Shown here: piece after piece, positions 49,526-59,662 of the stretch
Layout: every line of letters starts with the position of its first letter
Position numbering within the stretch: position 1 is the stretch's first letter
Source of the DNA: JAWLFY01 sp041685355
GTDB lineage: Bacteria; Planctomycetota; Planctomycetia; Pirellulales; Pirellulaceae
Assembly: GCA_041685355.1 (NCBI GenBank)
Contig: JAWLFY010000005.1
Span: 11,713 to 75,712 of the forward strand
Reading direction: 5' to 3'
DNA: 64,000 nucleotides
Translations under genes and position numbers: made by a program
Notes under the pieces: generated by a model
Databases searched by the model: none
What the model was told of the DNA's origin: nothing
Seen by the model: the letters and a program-made list of their open reading frames with translations, nothing else

Positions 49526-52500
49526 TTACTCCGTGGCTTCGAGCAAGTTTCCCGGTAGCGTCTTGGGCCAGTCGCCGGTGAGGCGGATCGATCGGATTCG
49601 GCAACTGCGGTCGGCTTCGCCTAGCAGGCCGAATCGTCGGTCGAGCGAGGTGGCGAAGCGGGCGACCGGCTTGCCGTTGACGGTGACCACCACGGCGTCG
49701 CCCTCGGCGGTCAGTTCGACGTCGTTCCAATCGTTTTCGCGGAGTTCCGGTTTCCCGTCACCGAGTCGTTCGTCCGGGTCGACCTCGTTCAACGGGTCGA
49801 GCTCCACCGACTCCAGCGAATCGCGTTGCGGCAGCCATCGCAGCTTTACCCCGTCGGGCCGTAGCAAGACGCCGATCCGCCCGACCGACGGGTGCGTCTC
49901 CTGCTTGTCCGCCTCGTGAAAGAATTCGTACCGGATCGTTTCCCCGTCGAGCAGCGGCCGCATGTACTGGATGTGTCGTTGGCCGGCCGTGGCCGTCGAG
50001 ACGCCTCCGTTGCCGGACCGCAGTTCCCGATCGCGACCGTACCAAGCGAATCGTTCGACGTTCTGGAGGTTCTGTTGTCGTTGCGCCTGAACCTGGTCGG
50101 GGTCTTGGTCGGACTTCAGCGGCAACGCGATCGGCATCAAGTTTCCGCCGATGATCGGACAGCTCCAGCCGCGGAGGTCTTCGTCGATCAGGTCGACTTC
50201 GCGGGCAATCGTGGGGTTCCCCTCCAATCGGATGTCGGCCGCCTCCGAGATCGTGTAACGTTCGAAGTGCACGCCCACGAACGGCATCGACGACGTCCGG
50301 CGATCGACCGTCGCTTCCTTTCCGTTGATGTCGACCACGACCTTGTCACCGCGGACGACGAGCGAAAGCGTGTTGTCCTTCTCGATATGGGTCGCTTGTT
50401 GGTCGAGCACCACGGTACTCCGCGTGACCAGTCCGCGGATGGTGAGGGTCGAGTTGTGCGGCTTGACCACGTAGGACGTCCCGCCGAATTGCGAGTGACT
50501 TTCGCCCCAACCGCGGCGGATGTTGCGATGGCTGAAGGAAAAATCACCCGCCAGCGGATACTTCAGCATCAACGCGTTCTGGCCGCTCCCCCCGGTGAAC
50601 CGCAACGTCCCGTCACGCATCACGTAAATCGGCTCCGTCATGGGAGCGACCGGCTTGTGGATGTACGGGAGCTGAACGCTGACGAAATGTTTCAAGGGCG
50701 ACCCGACCGTCGCGCCGGCCGCGGCGGTCCATCCCGCGTCGACGATCACCCGGTTGAACACCGAGGCGGAGGCGCTGAGGCTCCGGCGGCGGGAATGGTC
50801 GATCAGCGGTTCCCACGCCGCGACCGCCGCGTCTCGGAGGGTTGCGTGGGAAAGGCATCGCGCGGCAAACATCGCCGACACGACCGGGATCGGAGTCTCG
50901 ACGTTCTTGGTCGGCATCGTCTCCTTCAGCCGTTCGACGACGCGTTCCAGCGGCGTCTTGGCCTCGTCGGTCCGTCCGTCGGCGAGCAGCGCCAGACCGA
51001 TCATCGCCTCCACCTCGTCGCCCGGCGTCTCCCGATGTGACTCGAGTCGCCGCAGGAGTGTGTTGGTCCTGCCGCATTCGGCCGCCGCCTCGGCGATCAT
51101 CAGGCTGAGACCGGCGATCGGAAACTTGTCACTCGCGACCGGGATCTCGTGTGGACTCGTCCGCCCCTCGAATAGTGACGCGAACGCTTCGGGCGGATCG
51201 ACGTACAGCACCAAGTTGCTCGACCGGAGCAACGGTTCGTCGTCGGAATCTCCGAAGACGACCCGGGACAACAGCGTGTAACGTTGCTCGGGGTCGACGT
51301 TCGCCAATTGCATCGCGAGTTTGGGGACCAAGTCGCCGGATGTCTGGAGCCCGGGAGCCCGCCGCACGCCTTGACGCAATAAACTTCCCGACATCGACCA
51401 GAGTTTTCCCTTGGTCGCCGAGCCCCCGAGCGACGCCATCTCGGCGTTGTAGCGATCGATCCCGTAGCTACCCGAATAGTTCGAATAGTGAAGCTGCACA
51501 CTGACTAAGTATCGATCCATCGCCTGTTTCGCGAGCGTCCGATCGATCCCCGGTTCCTCCAACACTTGGCGAACCATCCACCCCCAGATCGCCCCGGCGT
51601 CGCTGATCGGCTTGTGCCGACTTGCCTCGTCGAGCAGGTACGTTTCGATCGCCGCGACGACCGGGGTCACGCCCCACCGGTCGTGAACCGGCAACACCGC
51701 GTGGAGCACCTCGTTGACGGTCGTCTTTGCGTCTCCCTGACCCGAACGGTCCTTTGCCGCGGCGGGCGACCGTACCGCCGGTTCCGAATCGTCCAACGGG
51801 GTCGCGACGCCGAGCCCCTTCCCCAGGTCACGCAGCGCCTGATCGGTGGCGTGCTCCTGATCCTTCGTGACAGCGAGATGCACTCGAATCAGGTCGATCT
51901 GGTACGTCGCCGCCACCCTGCTCCGGCGATCATCGAGCAGTTCGCTCAGTTCGGCGGTGTTGCCGCTCGCCACCGCGGCCGTGGCGAGCAGACGCGACAG
52001 GCTTGGCGGATGCGTTTTGGGCTTTGGAAAGTTCGACGTATTGCTCGACGTCAACAGGTCGACGGCGTAGGGGAAGACCTCGTCCGGTCGGACCGCGGGC
52101 AGGACCGCCTCCTTCAACGCGACGTAAATCTGATTCGCCGCCGTCGGGTCCTCCGCTTTTTGCGACGCGTCGACGATTGTCGCGATTTCAAGGGCGACCC
52201 AATCGAGATTTTCTTGGGGCTGGTTACCGGACGACCCGACCGAGCGGCTTTGGGTCGGGATCACGAAGGCGCTTCCGCTGGAGGCGGATTCGGTCAACGT
52301 TCGTAGCGGCGGGCCGCCGCCGAACCCGCGGCGCAGCGCTTCGGCGACGACGTCCCACGCCCCCGCCTCGCCCGCCGTCTCGGCGACGCGGAGACAGTTT
52401 CTGGCGGTGTCGACCGTCACGACGGCGGGCGTCTCCGCCGCCGGCGCCACGTTGTCCAGCATCGCCCGCATCGCGGCGGACGCGGCTTCGGGATCGTCAG

Positions 52501-55500
52501 TGTCACCCGAGCGGAACTTTGCGGTCAGCAAATAGCCGCTGATCTCGGTCCGCTCCTCATGATTGGCGAGTTCGACCAGGGCGTCCGCAAGCCGGCTGGC
52601 CTCCGCGCGGACCGCTGAGTCGTCCGAACCGAGCGCCACCGCGACGGGGGAATAGTAAGAGAGGATCGCGCTCCTTTCGGTCTGACCGAGATCGTCCGGT
52701 GCGTCGGGGATCGATTCGGCCAGTCGGCGGAGCGCCGCCGCCGCGGCGTCCTGCTTCAATGCGACGTGCACGAGCGTTTCGATCGCGAGCAGAGAACGGT
52801 CGTCAGGAAACGACTCCCGTCGTTGGTCGAGTTCGTTCGCGAATCGTCGTAGCCGTTTGCGACCCTCTCCCGATTCCGCTGACTTGCTCACCACCAACGC
52901 GGCCACGGACGTACGTTCCGGCGGCGTCTGGAGAGATACCGTCAACGGGATCAGGTCGAACCTTGGTCGTGAGGAACCCTTCCCGCCCGCGTCGGCATCC
53001 GCGTCCTGATTCGCATCCGCCTTCTCGGTACCGTCCGACGGGTTGCGGTCCTCCAGCGACAAGAATCGGTCGAAATCGGTGTCTTTCAATCCGTCAATCG
53101 ATTTCGATAATCCCTGTTCGAACTGGGGTCGGAATTTGTAGTTGCTGCTCCAGCGTTTGACCCGTTCGAACTTTTCGGGCTCCGCCAACGTCTCGCTGTA
53201 GATGCGGATCGCGTCGAGTCGGGCGTCCACTTTGACCAAACTGTCAGCGATCGCCTGATAAGATCGCAGGTCTTGGTAGTCGCCGTAGCCGGGGTTGTAC
53301 TGGTTCTGCTCCGAGTTGTCCGTCGCTTCGTAACCCTGAAGCAGCTGTTTCCGCGCCTTGTCCTGTTCGCCAGCGGCGACATAGACATCGGCGAGCTTCG
53401 CGTCGATCGTGTATTGGTAGCCGCTCAACCGGATGCTGTCGTCTTGGTTCTCTTTCGCGTACTCCAACGCGAGCACCGCGAGCGGTTCGAAGCCGGACTT
53501 CTTCTCGAGCACTTGCCCGAGTTGCCACCACATCTGGTATGGGAGTGGTTGTTCATCCTCTTCAATCAATTGCGCAAGTCGAGTTGCAGCTTCGTCGACC
53601 TCCTGGGAGTCGAACTCGACCACGAACAGCAACAAGTTCGCCAACGCCCGGGTGTCTTCGTCGTCGGCGAGTTCGGTGAGCCGGCGGCGCGCGAATTCGG
53701 CAAGGTCATCGCGGGCCCGAATGGCCTGTAGACAGGGCGCCAGCGGTCCCCCAATGTTTCCGCCGCTGCCGTAGGAGTTTCCTTGCCAGAACCGGTTTCC
53801 GGGTCGGAAAGCGGCGTCGTCGGAAAGGATTCGCTTCACCGCTTTCGCGACCGATTCGGATTCCGCTAACTGTTTTTCATGCCCGACGGTGCGTAGGACG
53901 CCCCCGAGCGAATTGAGCGGCGCGGTTTCCAGGACATGATCCAGGAACGCGAGGGCGGCTTCACTCGGGGTCGACGACTCACGTCGGTAAAGGCGTACCA
54001 TTTGCCCGAGGTAGTGCGATGGCATCTGGTTGACGTCGACCTTCGCGAGAGCTTGATACGCCTTGTCGGACGCCTTCGCCGAAGTGACCGCCCGTTCGAA
54101 CTCGTAATACTCGCGTTGTAGAAGTTGCGGATCCTTGTCGATCGCGGCGATGAACTTGTCGACCGCCTCGGCATGTTGACCCGCGGCGTTCAGCCGTTTC
54201 GCCATCTCCCACAGCGTCTTGGGATCGTTGGGCTGCAGTTCGGCGATCTGCTCGAAAAGTTTCTCGGCATCGTCGCGACGTCCCGCGGCGGTATACAGCT
54301 CCGCCAACTCGGTTTTCAGATCCGGCGAGTTGGGGGCCGCCTCGACGCGACGTTCGGCCTGTGCGAGTAGCTTGTCGAGCCGGCCCACCTGCTGCAGTAA
54401 CTGGACCGCTTGTCGGCGGTAGTAGTCGCTGTTGGAGACCGACTGGCCGCCGGCTTGTCGCAGCGTCCGATAGGCGACTTCGGCGGCGGCTTCGCTCTCG
54501 CCGGCGTCGAGGAATCGTTGGGCGAGTTGCAGCAGGTCGCTGACCGATTGGCCGCCGCGTCTTTGGGAACGTTGCAGGATCGCCTTCGCCATGTCCTGCA
54601 TCCCGAGCCGGTTGAGTTGGTCCGCGAGGGCTATCTCGGTCGCCGGATCGAGCCGCATCCCGAACAGCCGCTGCGCCGCGGACTTGGCCCGTTCCAAGCG
54701 GCCGAGCTTCGTCGCCAAGTTCATCGCCGCCAGTTCTCGGACCCGCAGTGTTGCCTGGTCGAGCGGCTCGATCGCGTCGAGCGCCTCGAGCGCGGCTTGG
54801 GGGCGGTTCAGCTCTGCCGCCATCCGCGCGTGTTCGATCCACAAATCGTGATCATCGGGATGTCGCGCGGTCGCCGCCGTGATCCGGTCGTACGCGGCGG
54901 GCAGATCGCCGGCCCACCACCGGGCGAACGCGGCGAGCGTCGTCCGCAGCTTTCGCTCGGTGTCCGCGTATTGTGAATCGGCCGGGAACAGGTGAACGTC
55001 TTCGCTCAAGTGCTGCAGCAAGCGTTTTCGTTCCGGCGAGTCTTCTCCGAAACGGGTTCCGACGTATAACTGTTGGACGAAGGAGGACGCGAGCAATCGA
55101 TCCGAAAACGGCACCGAAATCTGATTCCGCTGATACCGCCCGTCGACCTGGTAACCGACCGACAGTTCGCCGTTTCCGGAGGACGAACGACGACGCGTGG
55201 CCGATCGAGATTGCTTGACCGCCTGAGTCGCGATCGCCAAGTCGATGGCGTCTGATCTTGTTTCCGCCGCGATCTCGTCGAGCGAGGGGACGCCGTTTAG
55301 CACCGACTCGAGACGGGCGATCTCCGCGGTGGTCATCGATTCCGCCCACTTCGGGATCGACTTCCGGGCTGCCTTCAACAGTCGGGCCACCTCGTCGTTC
55401 TGGCGAGCGGCGACGAAGAACGCGAACGCGTTGATGGCGTCGTCCGGCGACTCGGGCGTCCCTTCAAATCGTTCGCGAAACGTCTCCGCTTCTGACGTTT

Positions 55501-58500
55501 TACCGGCCGCGACCAACTCGTCGTGAACCGCGGCGGCGATCATGCCGCCCTGTTGTCCGGTCATCAACTGGCCGCCCGCTTCATAGGCCCCGCGGACGAG
55601 AGCGATCTGTGATTCGTCGAGCGGTTCGGGCGGCTCGAGGTCGACGTTACCCCGAAGTTGGGCGGGCGGATTCCGTCGCATCATTCGCTGTTGCAACAGC
55701 TGAAAGACGATCAAATCCCGCTCGCTCTCGTCGACTTCGGCAATCCGCCACAGCCACTTGAGCGTGTCTTGTTCGCCACCCGCGAATACGCTCGGACTAC
55801 TCTGGTCGGGGCTGAACGCCGCCGCGATCGTCTTGGCCTGCATCGCGTCCCAAAGCTCGTCGGCATCCTGGGTCGTTTCCAGTTCGGATTCTTCGACGAG
55901 CGAACTGGCGAGCTCGTCGAGTTTGCCCTTTTGGGCGGCAACCGCAAACCGTGTGGCGAGTGCCAAGTACTTCGCCTCGCGGACGTTTGACACTTTCACG
56001 GCGCTGCCGGCACGCGAGGAAATCGAGTAGTTCGCCGAGGCGTACCGCCCGACACGAAACAGTTGGCCAAGCATGTAGACCTGCTGGGTCTGGTTGAGCC
56101 GTGAACTCGAATAGATTCGTTGCAACGAATTCGTCGTGTTCGAGGTCGCGGTGGGTTGACGTTTTCGGGATGGACTCGACTTGCTCATTTCGGAGGAGGT
56201 GTCACCCGCGAGCTCCAACGATTCGACGCGGGCGGCTTGCTCGAGTGCCTCGTCGGTTTCGCCCGCGACGACTAACAGGGCGGCCAACTTCGCCCGCACC
56301 TCCCATAAGTCGCGATGCTGATCGAGCGTCACTCGGCAGAACCGCACCGCCGCATCGGTATCCCCACGGCCGATCGTACGATCGATCAGTTCGATCATCG
56401 CGACCGGATCGTCGAGCGCACGGAATCGCTGCAGCGACGCCTCCGCCTGTTCGATCTGGCCGCTGTCGACCATCAAGGCAAGCAACCGGTTTCGGTTCTC
56501 CGGCGTATCGGCCAGCGAAACGAGCCGCTCTTGATACTCGAGCGCGAGTTCCGGCTCGGACGACACTTCCGCCAACGTCACCAGTTCGTTCAAGAGTTCC
56601 GGGTCGCGAGGGCTTTCGACCAATAGCGGCTCCAACGTTTGACGCGCGGATCCGAAATCGTTCACGGCCCGGTGGGCGGCTGACCGGAGCACCACCGAGG
56701 ACCGCGTTTGGGACGATTCCCGGCCGCGCAGCTCCAACCGGCTGATCAGCCGTTCGAAGTCGCCTTGTTGTTCGTAGAGCGGGGCCAGCGTCCCGACCCA
56801 ACGTTTTTCGTCGTCGAGGTCACCGGCGTCGTCGAGCAATTCCCAGTAAATCTCGATCGCCTCGTCGGTTTGAAACTGTCTCGCGAGCGCCCCGGCGAGG
56901 GCTTGTCGTGTGTCTCGGTGGCGGGGCGCGGCCCGTAGCGCGCGGCGGAGGGTTTCGATCCCTTCGTCATCGCGACCGACCTGGAAGCACTGGTCGGCGT
57001 ACAAGCGGTACGACTCCGGGTTGCCCGGTTGGGCATCGATCAGTTCGGAGGCGGTCGCGAGCGCCTCGTCGATCTGGCCGAGCCGCATCTGCAGGCCTGC
57101 GATCCGCTTTAAATAATTCGGCAGGAAACGCGGGTCGCGTTCGGCGAGCGAACGGTAGACCTCGACCGCGTCACCCAGCCGGGCCCCCTTGCGGTAGAGT
57201 TCGGCCGCGACGGCAAGGGCCGAGGTGTCGTCCGGGTCCGCTTCGATCGCCGACTCGATCGCGGCGGTCGCGTCGCTGAGCCGCGCCGCGGCGTCGAACA
57301 TCAACGCGAGCCGGCGGTAGTCGTTCGACGCGCCGCTCTCCTCGGCTTGCCGCTGGGCTTCCGTGATCTGCTCGTCGAGCGTGCCGCTGCCGGCGTAGAC
57401 GCCGATCCGCGCCTGCAACACCTGCTCGCGTTCTTCCGGCGTTTCCGCCATTTCGTCGGACCGATCCAGTTGGTCGAGCGCCTCGTCGTAGCGCTGCGAC
57501 CGCGCGAGCAAATCGGCGAAGCGGAGCCGTTGGGCGAAGGTCGGGTCGAGCTCGGCGGCGCGCCCGAACGCTTCCAAGCCCCGTTCCGGTTCGTCGAAGG
57601 TGTGCAGGACTTCGGCCAACCGGACCAGGTTTTCCCGGTTGTCGCGGGGTGGCTCCGCGATCGCCGCCCAGACCTCGATCGCCTGGTCGTGGCGGTCGAG
57701 CCGATGCAGGAACTCGCCAAGATACTCGCGGTATTGGGGCTGTTCGGGGGCCAACTCGATCGCACGTCGATAGAGCTCGAGCGCCTCGTCGTCACGATCG
57801 ATCCGTCGCATCAGGTCGCCGACTTGGGCCGTCACCACGGGGTCGTCGGAGCGGGCCTCGGCGAGCCGGTTCCAAGCCTCGGCGGCGCGGCCTCGACGCT
57901 TCGCTTGCTTCACGTCGGTGGCGTCGAGCCAAGTGTTGCCGAGCTGGACCAGGTAATCCGGGTTCTCGGGGTCTTGCTCGACCAGCCGTTCGAACTGTTC
58001 GGCGGCCGCTTCCGCCTTCGCGGCGGTTTTGAGGACGTCGATCAACGCGAGCCGTGCGTCGACGCCGTCGGGGGCGCGGTCGACCGTTTCCCGCAGCGAG
58101 GTCTCCGCTTCGTTAATCCGGCCTGCCTTGGCCAGTGATTGTCCGAGTCGCAGACGCAGCGCGACCTCGTCCGGTTGTCGCTCGACCCGCTCCGCGTAGT
58201 AATCGGCGAGCGCCGAGTAGTCACCGCCGCGGAGGAACACCGACTCGATCCGGCGGCGGACGTCGGTGTACAGCCAGCTTGCGGGACGCAGGCGGCTGGC
58301 GATCGATTCGAAGTCGGCGAGCGCCTCGTCGGTCCGCCCGAGCCGCCGTTTCATCTCCGCCGCCGCGATCCGGTAACCGATGACCCGCGGGTCATCGGCC
58401 GGCCCGGCTTCCTCCGCCAAGCGTTCGTAGCGATCGAGCGCGGCCTCTTCTTGGCCTTCGTCGGCGAGCGTGCCGGCGATCTGTTCGCCGACCCGCGAGT

Positions 58501-59083
58501 CTCCTGGGAACGTCGCCTCGAGCCGGTTCCATACGTCCAACGCCTTCTCGGGTTGCTGGGCGCGTTGGTAGAGCCGGCCCAGTTCGGTGAAGACCGGCAG
58601 CGCCTCGTTGCGGGCGGGTTTGCGGTCGATCGCCCGTTGCAACGCTTCGGCCGCCGGGTCCGCTTTACCGATTTGCAAAAGCGCCTTGCCGAGGTAGTAG
58701 CTCGCCATCGCGTCGTCGGTGCGAAGCCGGTCCGCCGCGGTGAGCGCCTCAGCGGCTTGGGCGTCGCTGCCGCGGCGGAGCAGGAGCAACCCGCGGAGCA
58801 TCGCCCGAGCGCCCGCCTCGTTACCGGCGTTTCCGTCACCCGGTTCAAGGTCCTCGATCAGCTGATCGAGCGTGCCGGCTTGGACATGGTAGCCGTAGAC
58901 GCGGTCGAGCGCCGTCCCGGGACGGGGCCGGCGGAGCAGCACCTCGAGGAACCGTTCGGCGATTTGGGCCTCGCGGTCCGTCGCCGCGGGATCCTGCGCC
59001 CAACATCGCACGCCGCCTGTCGCCAGGGCGAAGGTTAAACCAATCAACACGACCGCGACGGATCGCACGGGGAGTGACCGCAT
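49526..59083 (-). CDS. Giant secreted TPR protein with beta-rich C-terminal domain
   Basis: 3185 residues, one uninterrupted frame of 9.6 kb. A signal peptide (VRSVAVVLIGLTFALATGGVRCWA) directs export. From ~40 to ~1000 and again ~1450 to ~2100 it is packed with tetratricopeptide repeats (AASYYLGKALLQIGKADPAAEALQRAI-type units such as YYLGKALLQIGKADPAAE and LRLGQSLAKAGRINEAETSL). A region around 1000-1400 is less repetitive, with Ser/Thr linkers. The last ~480 residues are beta-rich and lectin/LamG-like (DGTLRFTGGSGQNALML, WNDVELTAEGDAVVVTVNGKPVARF), resembling, from memory, the DUF1581-DUF1583 families of Rhodopirellula. It is probably an envelope or surface scaffold. No cell-wall anchor motif is seen. 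It stands alone, convergent with the EEP gene. Confidence 0.9.
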   Translation of the reverse strand: MRSLPVRSVAVVLIGLTFALATGGVRCWAQDPAATDREAQIAERFLEVLLRRPRPGTALDRVYGYHVQAGTLDQLIEDLEPGDGNAGNEAGARAMLRGLLLLRRGSDAQAAEALTAADRLRTDDAMASYYLGKALLQIGKADPAAEALQRAIDRKPARNEALPVFTELGRLYQRAQQPEKALDVWNRLEATFPGDSRVGEQIAGTLADEGQEEAALDRYERLAEEAGPADDPRVIGYRIAAAEMKRRLGRTDEALADFESIASRLRPASWLYTDVRRRIESVFLRGGDYSALADYYAERVERQPDEVALRLRLGQSLAKAGRINEAETSLRETVDRAPDGVDARLALIDVLKTAAKAEAAAEQFERLVEQDPENPDYLVQLGNTWLDATDVKQAKRRGRAAEAWNRLAEARSDDPVVTAQVGDLMRRIDRDDEALELYRRAIELAPEQPQYREYLGEFLHRLDRHDQAIEVWAAIAEPPRDNRENLVRLAEVLHTFDEPERGLEAFGRAAELDPTFAQRLRFADLLARSQRYDEALDQLDRSDEMAETPEEREQVLQARIGVYAGSGTLDEQITEAQRQAEESGASNDYRRLALMFDAAARLSDATAAIESAIEADPDDTSALAVAAELYRKGARLGDAVEVYRSLAERDPRFLPNYLKRIAGLQMRLGQIDEALATASELIDAQPGNPESYRLYADQCFQVGRDDEGIETLRRALRAAPRHRDTRQALAGALARQFQTDEAIEIYWELLDDAGDLDDEKRWVGTLAPLYEQQGDFERLISRLELRGRESSQTRSSVVLRSAAHRAVNDFGSARQTLEPLLVESPRDPELLNELVTLAEVSSEPELALEYQERLVSLADTPENRNRLLALMVDSGQIEQAEASLQRFRALDDPVAMIELIDRTIGRGDTDAAVRFCRVTLDQHRDLWEVRAKLAALLVVAGETDEALEQAARVESLELAGDTSSEMSKSSPSRKRQPTATSNTTNSLQRIYSSSRLNQTQQVYMLGQLFRVGRYASANYSISSRAGSAVKVSNVREAKYLALATRFAVAAQKGKLDELASSLVEESELETTQDADELWDAMQAKTIAAAFSPDQSSPSVFAGGEQDTLKWLWRIAEVDESERDLIVFQLLQQRMMRRNPPAQLRGNVDLEPPEPLDESQIALVRGAYEAGGQLMTGQQGGMIAAAVHDELVAAGKTSEAETFRERFEGTPESPDDAINAFAFFVAARQNDEVARLLKAARKSIPKWAESMTTAEIARLESVLNGVPSLDEIAAETRSDAIDLAIATQAVKQSRSATRRRSSSGNGELSVGYQVDGRYQRNQISVPFSDRLLASSFVQQLYVGTRFGEDSPERKRLLQHLSEDVHLFPADSQYADTERKLRTTLAAFARWWAGDLPAAYDRITAATARHPDDHDLWIEHARMAAELNRPQAALEALDAIEPLDQATLRVRELAAMNLATKLGRLERAKSAAQRLFGMRLDPATEIALADQLNRLGMQDMAKAILQRSQRRGGQSVSDLLQLAQRFLDAGESEAAAEVAYRTLRQAGGQSVSNSDYYRRQAVQLLQQVGRLDKLLAQAERRVEAAPNSPDLKTELAELYTAAGRRDDAEKLFEQIAELQPNDPKTLWEMAKRLNAAGQHAEAVDKFIAAIDKDPQLLQREYYEFERAVTSAKASDKAYQALAKVDVNQMPSHYLGQMVRLYRRESSTPSEAALAFLDHVLETAPLNSLGGVLRTVGHEKQLAESESVAKAVKRILSDDAAFRPGNRFWQGNSYGSGGNIGGPLAPCLQAIRARDDLAEFARRRLTELADDEDTRALANLLLFVVEFDSQEVDEAATRLAQLIEEDEQPLPYQMWWQLGQVLEKKSGFEPLAVLALEYAKENQDDSIRLSGYQYTIDAKLADVYVAAGEQDKARKQLLQGYEATDNSEQNQYNPGYGDYQDLRSYQAIADSLVKVDARLDAIRIYSETLAEPEKFERVKRWSSNYKFRPQFEQGLSKSIDGLKDTDFDRFLSLEDRNPSDGTEKADANQDADADAGGKGSSRPRFDLIPLTVSLQTPPERTSVAALVVSKSAESGEGRKRLRRFANELDQRRESFPDDRSLLAIETLVHVALKQDAAAAALRRLAESIPDAPDDLGQTERSAILSYYSPVAVALGSDDSAVRAEASRLADALVELANHEERTEISGYLLTAKFRSGDTDDPEAASAAMRAMLDNVAPAAETPAVVTVDTARNCLRVAETAGEAGAWDVVAEALRRGFGGGPPLRTLTESASSGSAFVIPTQSRSVGSSGNQPQENLDWVALEIATIVDASQKAEDPTAANQIYVALKEAVLPAVRPDEVFPYAVDLLTSSNTSNFPKPKTHPPSLSRLLATAAVASGNTAELSELLDDRRSRVAATYQIDLIRVHLAVTKDQEHATDQALRDLGKGLGVATPLDDSEPAVRSPAAAKDRSGQGDAKTTVNEVLHAVLPVHDRWGVTPVVAAIETYLLDEASRHKPISDAGAIWGWMVRQVLEEPGIDRTLAKQAMDRYLVSVQLHYSNYSGSYGIDRYNAEMASLGGSATKGKLWSMSGSLLRQGVRRAPGLQTSGDLVPKLAMQLANVDPEQRYTLLSRVVFGDSDDEPLLRSSNLVLYVDPPEAFASLFEGRTSPHEIPVASDKFPIAGLSLMIAEAAAECGRTNTLLRRLESHRETPGDEVEAMIGLALLADGRTDEAKTPLERVVERLKETMPTKNVETPIPVVSAMFAARCLSHATLRDAAVAAWEPLIDHSRRRSLSASASVFNRVIVDAGWTAAAGATVGSPLKHFVSVQLPYIHKPVAPMTEPIYVMRDGTLRFTGGSGQNALMLKYPLAGDFSFSHRNIRRGWGESHSQFGGTSYVVKPHNSTLTIRGLVTRSTVVLDQQATHIEKDNTLSLVVRGDKVVVDINGKEATVDRRTSSMPFVGVHFERYTISEAADIRLEGNPTIAREVDLIDEDLRGWSCPIIGGNLMPIALPLKSDQDPDQVQAQRQQNLQNVERFAWYGRDRELRSGNGGVSTATAGQRHIQYMRPLLDGETIRYEFFHEADKQETHPSVGRIGVLLRPDGVKLRWLPQRDSLESVELDPLNEVDPDERLGDGKPELRENDWNDVELTAEGDAVVVTVNGKPVARFATSLDRRFGLLGEADRSCRIRSIRLTGDWPKTLPGNLLEATE

Positions 59084-59662
59084 CAGAAGACCCCAGCCGA
59101 GAAATCGAAAAGCGAAAAGCGTCGGTCAAGCCGATCGGGTGTCATTGGACCACCCCGGTTGAGAGAAAGCAAATGGTTGATGTCGTCAGAAGTCTCGACG
59201 ACATCTGCGACGGTTTTCATGTGGCCGGACTCGTGCAGAGTTCGGGGGACTGCTTTGCGCCAACGGCGTTTCGCCCCACAGCCCAGGGTTGCTTCAACCC
59301 TGGGTGACAAACCACCACAAACGATCGATCAACCCCAACGGGGTTGCGACCTTCGGCGGCCGCGTCACGGAGGACGGAACCCCGTTGGGGTTCGGGGTGG
59401 GGGCGTTCTTCGTTCTTCGTTGGTGGTTGGTGGTTGGTGGTTGGTGGTTCGTCGGTGGGATGTGGCCGAACGAGGCAAGAGTTCGGGGCCCCACCCTTGC
59501 TCGCCGCCCCGTCGGAAGTCTGCACGACTTCCGCTACTACGGCTCTCCGGACCGACCGCCGACCGCCGATCGATCGTTGCATCGCGTCCCGTGACGCAGT
59601 ATGACGATAGGGTCTTCCGTCTTTTCAACGGGCCTTTCCATCTTCTCGACGGGCACTGATCG
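59084..59662. repeat. Intergenic region with stacked palindromes and a TGG-rich repeat
   Basis: No gene is supported in this 579-base gap. CCCAGGGTTG/CAACCCTGGG (59282-59304) is a 10-bp hairpin. AACCCCAACGGGGTT (59331-59345) and AACCCCGTTGGGGTT (59378-59392) are palindromes that are also complementary to each other. About 59422-59450 is a run of TGGTTGG-type 7-base repeats. Open frames read through it are artefacts. It looks like a composite of dispersed non-coding repeats upstream of the divergent MoxR and giant TPR genes. Confidence 0.7.

Noticed and set aside
59217..59582. Protein-coding frames in the 59.1-59.6 kb gap
   Set aside because: Their translations come from the stacked palindromes and TGG-type repeats and differ on both strands without any start signal.
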